Of a DNA stretch of 64,000 nucleotides, positions 38,001 through 51,800 are shown piece by piece. The notes under the pieces are model-generated. The model saw only the letters and a list, made by a program, of their open reading frames with translations, did no database searches and was not told the origin of the DNA. Position numbers and translations under genes: made by a program. The first letter of the stretch is position 1. Each line of letters begins with the position of its first letter. The stretch comes from Megaustenia siamemsis (lineage: Eukaryota; Mollusca; Gastropoda; Stylommatophora; Ariophantidae), in assembly GCA_032433765.1 (NCBI GenBank), contig JAVIAB010000049.1:20108779-20172778 (forward strand), read 5' to 3'.

Positions 38001-41000
38001 AGATTGCATGTCTCAGGTTGATTTATGACCTGAATTTGACCTCTTGGACAGGACGTGTTACACTGTCTATCGATACGGACATATAATGACTGCCGTCAGT
38101 ATGTTCGGCAACTTTATAATGTTGTTCGCTGCGTTTCCTGAGTTATATAGGGTTGTTTGATGTCAGCTTGTCAGATGTTGTTTGATGTCAGCTTGTCAGA
38201 TGTTGTTTGATGTCAGCTTGTCAGATGTTGTTTGATGTCAGCTTGTCAGATGTTGTTTGATGTCAGCTTGTCAGATGTTGTTTGATGTCAGCTTGTCAGA
38301 TGTTGTTTGATGTCAGCTTGTCGGATGTTGTTTGATGTCAGCTTGTCAGATGTTGTTTGATGTCAGCTTGTCGGATGTTGTTTGATGTCAGCTTGTCGGA
38401 TGTTGTTTGATGTCAGCTTGTCAGATGTTGTTTGATGTCAGCTTGTCAGATGTTGTTTGATGTCAGCTTGTCAGATGTTGTTTGATGTCAGCTTGTCAGA
38501 TGTTGTTTGATGTCAGCTTGTCAGATGTTGTTTGATGTCAGCTTGTCAGATGTTGTTTGATGTCAGCTTGTCAGATGTTGTTTGATGTCAGCTTGTCAGA
38601 TGTTGTTTGATGTCAGCTTGTCAGATGTTGTTTGATGTCAGCTTGTCAGATGTTGTTTGATGTCAGCTTGTCAGATGTTGTTTGATGTCAGCTTGTCAGA
38701 TGTTGTTTGATGTCAGCTTGTCAGATGTTGTTTGATGTCAGCTTGTCAGATGTTGTTTGATGTCAGCTTGTCAGATGTTGTTTGATGTCAGCTTGTCAGA
38801 TGTTGTTTGATGTCAGCTTGTCAGATGTTGTTTGATGTCAGCTTGTCAGATGTTGTTTGATGTCAGCTTGTCAGATGTTGTTTGATGTCAGCTTGTCAGA
38901 TGTTGTTTGATGTCAGCTTGTCAGATGTTGTTTGATGTCAGCTTGTCAGATGTTGTTTGATGTCAGCTGACGATCGAGAACATTTTCTTGGTGACAGCGA
39001 AAAAGACGGGGAGAGGGGAGAGGAGGAGGATGACTAATTTCTTGAAAATTGGCATTTTTTTCCGCATTATAGATTGTATCTCATTAAATTGGGTGAGGGT
39101 GGGGGATCCAACACATAGGGCTAACAGAAAGTAATAATTAGGAAGGTTCACGAGGGGAGAAGTATTTGACAGTGGCAAACTGTCAAATTTGGAAGAATTT
39201 GTAATTTTGATGCGGTAATGTTTACTACCCTATCGTAATCTAGGGTTAAGATGTCCCGAGTCTAGTACATTGAACTTATTCTTTAAACATATTATGGGAG
39301 TGGTTCCAATTTGTGTCACTACAAGGAAAACGGTAGCAAATTTAGCTACAGTAAACGTTTAAGTATGAATACTGTTTTGTTAGTTAATACTCATAATAAT
39401 AAAAATCTTAGATTGGCAAATCTGAGAGTGTTTCGATGTGGGGGGGGGGGGGGGGCGGGGGTGGAAAAAGGGGGGGGGAATGCAATATTCAATTTTTTTT
39501 TATTACAAAATGTTTTCAACTTTTAAGATATCATCATCATCAAGTACCGGGCCTGCTGTCGTAGGTGTCATGTCTCTCCACAACTTTCGATCGCGACAGT
39601 TATTTATCATTTCTGTTGTTGACTTTCTACCAAGCAATTATCCAAAGTTGTCTGGTATTTTTTCTTCGAGAAATGCTGGGACAGGCAGGGAAGAGGGTAT
39701 GGGGATGCCCCGACTTCAATGAAACTGACTTCATAAATAGAACAGAACAGTTCTTTGTTCATTTTCAATTATTTTAAAACAAAATTACGTGTGGTGGTCA
39801 GCCTTAAATGGGTACGGGATTTTTTTTTTCCGGGAAAGTAAAGCGGCACGGCGTAATACCGACCACATTACCCCAAAAATCATGTGCCGAGGGTCTATAA
39901 AATTTATGGTCACTAACACCATATTCCCTGTACGCCACTTGGCGTGACGGGGTACTTTACTCATTTTGTACTTGTGGTGCTAGCCTGGTTGGGAAAACCA
40001 CCCGGCTAGACTACCGACGTCGGACAACCCGTGTTCGACTCCCGCTGAGAGCAGTGTGAGTTGTACTCATGGTTGGAAAAAAAAAATACCCCCGCGGTCG
40101 ACCCAGCCGCTGGAGGAAATGAGTACCAGTGTACCACTCTGGGAAGGCGAGGAATGCCACCTCGTATCGTTAGTTTCGATGCTTGAAGCGACACTATCCA
40201 GAAGTCTCCGAACATTTCAGAATTGGCGGCCGAGCACATATGGATGAAAACTCGCGTGCTAAGACGCCGATTCAAGTCTCGTCAATCAATCCACACTTCA
40301 AAGGTTTCCTAATCATCAAAATTCTTCGAGTCCCAAACCTACACTCTTCTGTTATTGTTGTTGTTTGTTTGTTTGTTTATTTGTTTGTTTGTTTGTTTTT
40401 TTGTTATTGAGTTATTGCGTCATTTGCGGGTCATCATCATTGCACTCCGAACAGGTCCATAGGTGCTCAGATCCCCTCCTCAGCAAGTCCCGCAGTGTCC
40501 AGCGACTGACGACTCCAGTTCTGTGTTGGTTGATAAGTCTTCTTACACGCCCACTAAGTTTCTCATTTCTGGCTGTGCCCATCTTAACTCCCATCTCATT
40601 CATCTGAAGAAGTTTGTTTGTTTGTTTGTTTGTTTGTTTGCTTGCTTGCTTGCTTGCTTGCTTGTTTGTTTGTTTGTTTGTTTGTTTGTTTGTTTGTTTG
40701 TTTGTTTGTTTGTTTGTTTGTTTGTTTGTTTGTTTGTTTGCATACACCAGCCTTATATTTCTAGCGCAACATCAAGAGACTGAATTTTACAAGACAGCAA
40801 CTTTTCCTTTTTCTCACACAGGCAACCATGTGCTCAGGAGTCCTTCACCATCCTGGCAGATAATTTCCCAACTTCAGAGTCACTGTCATTTTTTTTTTAT
40901 TGTTGAAAGTTTTGATGTTTTTGATATATCTTTTCTATCAATGTTGTCTGGGCAACAACCATTTTTGTCCTACCATTTTCTATTTTAAACTGTGCTTATG

Positions 41001-44000
41001 ATGATAGCTTTATAAAGGCTTCTTTGAAAGATCTATCCAAAGGGAGTGACATAGACTCACGGTAGGCGAAGTCCTCTGCCCTTCCCACATCTTGGAGGGC
41101 ATTGATGACGTCCGCCCGTCCATTGCTTGACTTCTCAACGACAGCGCAGCTAGCAAACCTGTCCGCTATTTCATTTCCCTGTACTCCCGCATGTCCAGGG
41201 ACGTAGACATAGGCGACTATGTATTTTTGACTTCTGTAATGACTCTACCTATTGCCTGCGTACAGCCCGCATCCACTTTTTTTAAATCATGCTCATCGAA
41301 TCACTCAGTATACGGGCGTAGGTGTAGCCATTTAATTTTCAAAAACTCAAACCAACATGTGACAAAACGAAACAATTGTTGTTTTTTTTATATTAAGAAA
41401 AAACAAATGCTTCAAACTTACCCATAAAAAGATGCATAGTTGAATTTAATGATCCTGGCCATGCTGTTAACTGAGCTGACGTGCCGAATCTGGATTGGAA
41501 CTGCAGGAAGAACAAACCTTCAACTCGCCCAAAACCTCCTATTGGATACAAAATAAAAACCCAGCTTGATGAAAGGTTGTGGTTATGGTTATGGTTAAGG
41601 TTAAGGTTAAGGTTATGGTTAAGGTTATGGTTATGGTTATGGTTATGGTTTAAGGTTAAGGTTATGGTTATGGTTAAGGTTAAGGTTATGGTTATGGTTT
41701 AAGGTTAAGGTTATGGTTAAGGTTAAGGTTATGGTTATGGTTAAGGTTTCTATTTTAAGGTTAAGGTTATGGTTATGGTTATGGTTATGGTTATGGTTAT
41801 GGTTAAGGTTATGGTTATGGTTATGGTTATGGTTAAGGTTAAGGTTATGGTTATGGTTAAGGTTTCTATTTTAAGGTTAAGGTTATGGTTATGGTTAAGG
41901 TTAAGGTTATAGTTATGGTTATGGTTAAGGTTATGGTTAAGGATTAGGTTAAGGTTAAGGTTAAGGTTATGGTTATGGTTATGGTTATGGTTATGGTTAA
42001 GGTTTCTATTTTAAGGTTAAGGTTATGGTTATGGTTATGGTTATGGTTAAGGTTAAGGTTATGGTTATGGTTATGGTTAAGGTTATGGTTAAGGATTAGG
42101 TTAAGGTTAAGGTTATGGTTATGGTTATGGTTATGGTTATGGTTATGGTTAAGGTTATGGTTATGGTTATGGTTAGGTTATGGTTATGGAAGGCCCCGGT
42201 ATCACTGCAAACGAATTAAAATCCATAATTGCTCAACCACCCGTGCCAGTGGAATCATCCGAATTACTATCTCATCTCCCAAACAAAGAAAGGTAGCTAT
42301 TGTCCCCATCATAGCAGTCTCAGCACACGCCAAAAGACATAAGGCGAAACCGCACAGAAAGTGAACACAGCCAACTGTTCCCAGTCATACGATATCATCC
42401 TTCATCGTAAACAATTGGAATATTGAAACATGATCAAAATGGATGAAACACACAGCTCACTGTGTGCACAGAGCACTTAACTCAGTAGCTCCTGCAACAA
42501 GCCGGACTTGGAATATGAGGAAACTGCAACCAGGAATACTTTTCAGACATAGCCTTCAATTGTTCCTGCCACCTATCCACCATATTGCCCAATATTTGAC
42601 GTTTCGCCCTGCATGCGACCTTCTTCAGAAAACAGGGACAAGGCAAACAGACAATGAAACAAATGAGCTACAATGAACTACAGAGGAGGAAGAGATAACA
42701 TTACCTGCAAATATGTAAGGAGATAATATACTATACCAATCACTCACACCCACCCACCTAACCAAAATCCCATCCACCACCCATTTATACACACAAACAC
42801 ACAGAACTAGGTAAACAACTATATGTATAACTACACAACTAATTATATAACTACACAACTAATTATATAACTACACAACTAATTATATAACTACACAACT
42901 AATTATATAACTACACAACTAATTATATAACTACACAATTAATTATATAACTACACAACTAATTATATAACTACACAACTAACTATATAACTACACAACT
43001 AATTATATAACTACACAACTAATTATATAAGTACACAACTAATTATATAACTGCACAACTAATTATATAACTACACAACTAACTACATAACTACACAACT
43101 AATTATATAACAACACAATTAATTATATAACTAAACAACTAATTATATAACAACACAATTTATTATATAACTACACAACTAATTATATAACTACACAACT
43201 AATTATATAACAACACAGTTAATTATATAACTACACAACTAATTATATAACTATACAACTAATTATATAAATACGCAACTTATTACATAACTACACAACT
43301 AATTATACAACTACGAAAGTAATTATATAACTACACAACTAATTGTATAACTACACAACTAATTATATAACTATACAACTAATTATATAACTAAAAAACT
43401 AATTATATAACAACACAGTTAATTATATAACTACACAACTAATTATATAGCTATACAACTAATTATATAACTACGCAACTAATTATATAACTACACAACT
43501 AATTATATAACTACACAACTAATTATATAACTACACAACTAATTATATAACTACGCAACTAATTATATAACTACACAACTAATTATATAACAATACAACT
43601 AATTATATATTACTACACAACTAATTATATAACAACACCGTTAATTATATAACTACACAACTAATTATATAACTACACAACTAACTATATAACTACACAA
43701 CTAATTATATAACTACACAACTAATTATATAAGTACACAACTAATTATATAACTGCACAACTAATTATATAACTACACAACTAACTACATAACTACACAA
43801 CTAATTATATAACAACACAATTAATTATATAACTAAACAACTAATTATATAACAACACAATTTATTATATAACTACACAACTAATTATATAACTACACAA
43901 CTAATTATATAACAACACAGTTAATTATATAACTACACAACTAATTATATAACTATACAACTAATTATATAAATACGCAACTTATTACATAACTACACAA

Positions 44001-45408
44001 CTAATTATACAACTACGAAAGTAATTATATAACTACACAACTAATTGTATAACTACACAACTAATTATATAACTATACAACTAATTATATAACTAAAAAA
44101 CTAATTATATAACAACACAGTTAATTATATAACTACACAACTAATTATATAGCTATACAACTAATTATATAACTACGCAACTAATTATATAACTACACAA
44201 CTAATTATATAACTACACAACTAATTATATAACTACACAACTAATTATATAACTACGCAACTAATTATATAACTACACAACTAATTATATAACAATACAA
44301 CTAATTATATAACTACACAACTAATTATATAACAACACCGTTAATTATATAACTACACAACTAATTATATAACTATACAATTAATTATATAACTACGCAA
44401 CTAATTATATAACTACACAACTAATTATATAACTACACAACTAATTATATAACAACACAACTACTTATATAACTACACAACTAATTATATAACTATACAA
44501 CTAATTATATAACTACGCAACTAATTATATAACTACACAACTAATTATATAACTACACAACTAATTATATAACTATACAACTAATTTTAAAACTACACAA
44601 CTAGCTAAATAATTATATAATTTACAATATAACTATACAACTAAATATATAACTATACAACTTACCAGAAAACTATACAACTAAATATATAACTATACAA
44701 CTAATTATATAACTATGCAACTAAATATATAACTACACAACTAATTATATAACTATACAGCTTACTATATAGCTATATGACTAAATATATAACTATACAT
44801 CTTACTATATAACTATATAACTGACTATATAACCATACAGCTTACTATATAATTATACAACTAACTATATAACTATACAGCTTAGTATATAAGTATATAA
44901 CTTACTATATAACTATACAGCTTACAATATAACTATACAACTAACTATACAACTACACTACTAACTATATAACTAGGTAAAAAAATAACTACATTACACA
45001 ACAAGCTAAATAACTAACTATATAACTAACTCTGTAACTAGATACACAACTAACTCTATAACTAGCTAGACAACTAACTGTATAACTAGCTACACAACTA
45101 ACTATATAAATAGCTACACAACTAACTAAATAACTGGCTACACAAATAACTATATAACTAGCTACATAACTAACTATATAACTAGCTACAATACTAACTA
45201 TATAAATAGTTATACAACTAACTATATAACTAGCTACACAACTAACTATATAACTAGCTACATTACTAACTATATAACTAGCTATATAACTAACTATATA
45301 ACTAGCTACACAACTAACTATATAACTTGCTACACAACTAACTATATAACTGCACAACAAACTATATAAGAAACTATATAACAACCATATTATAGCTAAA
45401 TAACTACA

Positions 45409-45471
<63 letters not shown>

Positions 45472-46051
45472 TAAAGAAAAGAGCCCCCGTCACGCCAAAT
45501 GGCGTATAGGGAATATGGTGTTAGTGACCAGAAATTTTACAGACCATCAGCACATCATTTTTGGGTTAATGTGGTCGGTATTACGCCCGTGCCGCTTTAC
45601 TTTCCCAGAAAATATCCGGTACGCATTTAAGGCTGGGTGAACCCGGAAGCCATCGGTTGGGATCGAACCCTACCTCTTATCCTTTCTAGTCCAGTTCACT
45701 AACCACTGAGCTATCGCGGCTTATATATATATATGTGTGTGTGTGTGTGTCAGTGGCGTTTACTCGTTAATACAATGTCCGTATAGAGGAAAAATGTATC
45801 GCTGGCTAATAGAGGTTTCAATGTAGTTTCGGTTTCATTCACAAACGTTATAGTGGCCAGAGGAAAACCTTGCTTTAATAAATGCAAATCAAAGCAAATA
45901 AATCATATGGGCCTACGAAATGTGTAATAAAATATTCGAAAATTTGTTATATAATTATTTTAAAAAATATAATAAATTACCATTTCCTTTTGTACTTCGT
46001 TAATATGTTCAGGCTACCGGCGGTAGCTGCGGTAGCATAGACAATACGCCA

Positions 46052-46114
<63 letters not shown>

Positions 46115-48716
46115 CAAAATAACTATATATAATTATTAGACTAGCAATAAAAATCTTACCAAACACCATCTGGTTCATGAAAACTCCACAACATACAATC
46201 CATCCATATCCACCATCCGGTGCCTTTGGTAAATCATTACCATCTTCATCCACTTTCTGGCTCTCTTCATCGCTCGCCAGCTCAAGCTCTTCCAGACTCC
46301 TTATAACTTTGTCTTCAACTTCAACTTTAATGGAGAATTTTCTCCCTGGAGTTTTATCGTTCTGTGGGTGGAAAGTGTGTCAGTTTGGAGTTTATTAGTT
46401 ACGATGAAAACACATGAGATGCAGGGAAGAATTACAGAAAAGGAGCTGCATAAAAAAAAGAGTTACAGAAAAAGAGTTACAGAAAGAGTTACTGAAAAAG
46501 AGTTAAAGAAAACGAGTTACGGAAAAAAAAGTTAAAGAGAAAGTGTTAAAGAAAATGAGTTTTGGAAAAAGAGTGAGAGAAAAAGAGTTTCGGAAAAAAA
46601 GTTACAGAAAAATAATTACGGAAAAAGAGTTATGGAAAAAGAGTTAAAAAAAAGAGCTAAAGAAAAAAGGTTAAAAAAAAAGAATTATGAAAATGAGATA
46701 CAGAAAAAAATAATGGTAGCAATAAAGAAAAAGACATAGCCACAATGCATAACAAAGACAGGTGGAACAATATTAATACATTTAAATAAATTTAAATATT
46801 TAGGAACGTTGTTAACCTCAGACGGAAGATGTACATAAGAGGTGAGATGCAGAATGGATCAGGCAAAAGTAGCTTTCCAAAAAATGAGGAAGCTAATGTG
46901 CAATCCATTTTTGACATTAGAAACAAGAAAATGAGTTCTTAAATGTTATGTAGAGCCAGTCTTAACATATGGATGTGAGTCATGGGCAGTAGCACAACAA
47001 ACAGGATAATCACTGAGGCTGTAGAAATGTGGTTTTACAGAAGAATGTTGAGAATACCATGTACAGCTAAGAAGAGTAATGAAAACGTTCTGAAAGAGGC
47101 CAAAGCAAAAAGAGAGCTAATTTCCAATATTAGGAAGAAACAATCATCATTTTTGGCCATATAATGAGAAGGGAACAGCTGGAATATATTGTAACTACTG
47201 GGAAAATTGAGGGAGGAAGAGATAGAGGGAAGCAAAGAGAAATGATACTAGACAACTTAAGTGAATGGCAAATGGAAAGGTCAACAATAGAAAGGATAAA
47301 CAGCTGTCGAGATCTAAAGTTGTGGAGAGACATGATCACCCATTCCAACAGATATGGCACTTGATGATGACATACATATACACTGTCCTTTCTAGCCGAA
47401 GACAGTACATCATCAACATGTGCCATATCGGTTGGTGTAGGCGATCGTGTCCCTCCACAATCTTCTATCTACAGTGCATCGTATCCGTTCAGTTGTTGAC
47501 TGTCTTCCATACCATGACACCAAGCTATCCAGTATTTTCTCTCTTTGTCGTCCGCGATCTCTCTTTCCTTTTATTTTGCCAGTTGTAACCAAGTATTCCA
47601 ACTTTCCTCTTCTCATGATGTGCCCGAAAAATGTTGATTGCTTCTTTCTGATGTTTTTTAAGAGTTCCCTTTTTGTGTTGGCCTCTTTGAGACAGAACAT
47701 AGGACAGATATTGTAGTCTTTTGTGTCCGACGATCTTTCAACTATCAGACCTTGTACAGGGCCTGCATTGTGTCTCCCCCACAGCTCGTTTTGGGCAAGT
47801 TGCTCAATCTCTGTGATGGAGGTGATGCCTGCTGTTGTTGTCTCTCACTTCAATGTTCATTTTAGTGTTTCTCTAGGTCGGTTTCTTTTTCGTCTACCCT
47901 CTGGTTTCCATTTGAGGAAAAGCCTGCTTTGAGATTCTTTTGTCGTTCCTTCTCATCACATGACCAACATATGAACATCTTCTCCACTTGATTATAGTTG
48001 CTATTTTTAGATGATTTACCTAAAACTGTTAAATCTATCTATCTTTCCTTCGCCTGAAGTAATGTCTATATCTGCAATGTCGTTTCCTGTATAAATGTTA
48101 CTGTCTTTTGTAATTCTTGCAGTGGCCCATATAGTTTTGTCTGTAGTGTTGTATCTATGGGCCAATGGAGTTTCCTCAGTCTAAAACTGTTAAATAAAAA
48201 TTGGAATAAAATGACTCCATGTAAAGGAGAGGGAGAATTGAAAAAAAAATAGAAAAAAATGGTATGGTAAAAGCTTTACGTGATTAGTAGACGACACAGA
48301 TTTGAACGACGTTTCGGCTCAATAGGCCTTCAGCAGGAACAAACAAACAACACGCGCACACAGATATGTAAGTAAATAAAATTAATCCTACAAAGCTAAC
48401 TAGTAATGAAATATCCAAAACAAGATAATCGAAACTGGCTAAAGAAAAGAAAAATGACTTCCCTGTGTCGTGGACCGTGGTCAAAATGGGAAAGAAATAG
48501 TCACACGGGTGTAGCTGTATTTATACCCTCTGGTCAGGTGAAGGGTTCTAAAAATACACGAGTGGAGGGAACACTGTCTAGGTTACCTCGACTGCAAAGA
48601 CACTGACAATGTCTAAAAGTATCTAAGGGCCCATAAATACATGTATACACACACAGATGCGTGTATACATATATACACGTACAAACAGACATGCACATAC
48701 TTATACATATCAACAT

Positions 48717-48785
<69 letters not shown>

Positions 48786-48813
48786 TATGCATACATGCAT
48801 GCACACAAATACA

Positions 48814-48871
<58 letters not shown>

Positions 48872-51800
48872 AATACCCATACATATGAACACATACATAC
48901 ATGTGCACACCCATACGGAGACAATTATATATGTGTAGAAATGTGCGCATAACGCCCACATAACCAGAAGAGTACACATCGGGGTCAGTGTGCAAACATA
49001 AAGGAGAAAGAATAGAACAGTAGAATAACAGGTACTCAAAAGGCGGAAAGAGTGAGATGTCTGAGAGTGGGTTACAATAAAAACATATGAGGGGTAAGCA
49101 GCACAGAAAAAAGGGGTATAGGAGAACACCGAAGGGGGACTAGTGGAGGAGAACTATGAATAGCATGGCATCGTAGATAGACTAAAGAGCCCAAACATGG
49201 GCAGTAGAGAAGGCTATACAAAAGGGAAGGAGTAACGGAAAGGAAACTATGTATACGAGTGTGATACATTCATGCCTCGTGGGGTCAGCTAACCAAACTG
49301 GACTATGCGGCGACATCCTGTAAACTTCGCTGTGGACAGAATTAAAATGAATGTCAGTACGCACGGCGATCAACAGAAGAGAAAATGTGCGCACACAGCG
49401 CGCAGCATAACCAGAGGTTCTAACTCAGACGTCAGTGTTCTTACACAAAAGCGCAAAGAACAGACCAGTAGAATTCAGGGTACCCGAGAAGATGAAAGAT
49501 TGAGATGCCGCAGAGTGGGGTAAGTAAGAGATATAAAGGACAGCCAAAGTATTGCAGTGTGGTCTAGTCGAGGAGAGATGTGAATAGCATATCATCATCA
49601 TTTAGTGTCATCTCTGCATCGAAGATTGGCTACAATGGAGCGCCATTTCACTCTATCTCTTGCTTTGATGGTAGTAGTATATGTGGCTGTGAACCCACCC
49701 TAAAAGTGCACGCACATGCACCGAAAGACAATAGATTTGGCACCGACTTTGCACCAAACATGCACCAAAACCGTGCAAAAAAAAAAAAAAATTTTCTTTT
49801 CGAATTCGCTATTTTTTCGAACTTCATTATTTTTTTGGGGGGAAATTTTTTTTGGGTTCGTCAGTTTGTCGAAACGGTCAACTGTGTCTGAGAGCTTAAC
49901 GCAGGTAAATTCAAAAGATCGTGTGCTAATCGTCCGGTGATCCCCTCTCGCGGTGTGGCGTGACGGTCGTGCGGCTCTCGCGGTGTGCGTGAAAGAGTAT
50001 TTTAAAAGAGTATATTTGTGAAAGTAAAAATTCAGAATTATTTTAAAAAATATGTATTTGTGAAAGTAAACTCAGAATTATTAAAAATAAAAAAAAATAA
50101 AAAAAAACAGTCTCCCTTCAGGATTCGAACACGGGTCTACTACGTGACAGGAGGCGACATGTAAAAAAAAATGCTGACAAGCAATGACGTTGAAGGTTAG
50201 TTTTGTCGAACGGTGTACTGTATCTGAGAGATTAACGCAGGTAAATTCAAAAGATCGTGACGGCTTATTGTCCGGTGATCGTGCGTCTCTCGCTGTGTGT
50301 TAGATGAAAATATTTGTGAAAGAGTATTTTAAAAGAGTATATTAACATTGCCTCCAGCGTTCTCTAACATTGCCTCGATCGTTCTATAACATTGCCTCCA
50401 GCGTTCTGTAACATTGCCTCCAGCGTTCTCTAACATTGCCTCGCTCGTTCTATAACATTGCCTCCAGCGTTCTGTAACATTGCCTCCAGCGTTCTGTAAC
50501 ATTGCCTCGATCGTTCTTTAACATTACCTCGAGCGTTCTCTAACATTGCCTCGATCGTTCTTTAACATTGCCTCCAGCGTTCTCTAACATTCCCTTGCTC
50601 GTTCTCTAACATTTTCATTAGTTGGAGTCTTTGTGTTGCCTTCTTAGTGAGATTCTCTACGTGTTTCTTCAGGCTCAATTGTCAGTCTAGTTGTATTCCT
50701 AAAAAATCTACTTCCATACTGATACTAGTTAGACACATCGATCAGATAGTTACATCCAAATCGCAAACATTTTACCCCAGAACACAAAAATTTAGGGTCA
50801 TACTCAAAAAGTCGACCTAAAAATCCCAAAAAGCTACTCACATAGTCGTAATAGTTAGACACAACGAATAGGAAGTTATATTCTAGGTCAAAAATGTTAG
50901 ACCAAATCACAACGAACCACGAACCACGAACCACAACCCATGAACCCTGGACTTAACGAACCACGAACCACAACCCCACGAACCATGGACTTAACGAACC
51001 ATCAACTAACGAACCATGGACTGGACTTAACAAAGACAGCGTCGAGGAGAGATATAATTTGCGGTCTCTTGCTCTTATGTTCGCCTCTGCTGCTGGTATG
51101 TTTCCTAGCGCTTCTAATTGTACATCGACCCATCCTTTTTCGTGGTCGACAATTGGGTCTGGTGTTCTCACAACATTTTGATGAAGGCTCGTTGTGTTTT
51201 TGATCTGTCTGCCCTGTCACCTAGCCAAACTATTTTATCTGTTGTTTCCTTATATATTCTATGATGGGGGCTATTCCTAGCTTTCTTCTCAGTTCTTCAT
51301 TTCTGAGCTTATCTCTCAGACTGTTTCATGTCATTCGTCTAACACATTTCATCTCTGAGATCACAAAAATTTAGGCACATACTCAAAAAGTCGACCTCAA
51401 AACCATAAAAATCTACTCCCACATTCAGCTAAAAGTTACACCAAAACCGCACCAGATTTGCAACGTGCAAAAACATGCACAAGTTTGACACGCGAACCAG
51501 TTTGGCACAATGCACCTTCGTAAGGGGCGTAACAATCATAAAAGTGATTATCAAGGGGCGTAACAATTATAAATGTGATTATCAAAGTAAATTTTTGGTA
51601 TGGGGATGTCTATTGGTGCATTGTGCCAAACTGGTTCGCGTGTCAAACTTGTGCATGTTTTTGCACGTTGCAAATCTGGTGCGGTTTTTGTGTAACTTTT
51701 AGCTGAATGTGGGAGTAGATTTTTATGGTTTTGAGGTCGACTTTTTGAGTATGTGCCTAAATTTTTGTGATCTCAGAGATGAAATGTGTTAGACGAATGA

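Noticed and set aside
41575..42184. True interstitial telomere
   Set aside because: No TTAGGG units, only GGTTAT and GGTTAA; kept only as a weak finding.
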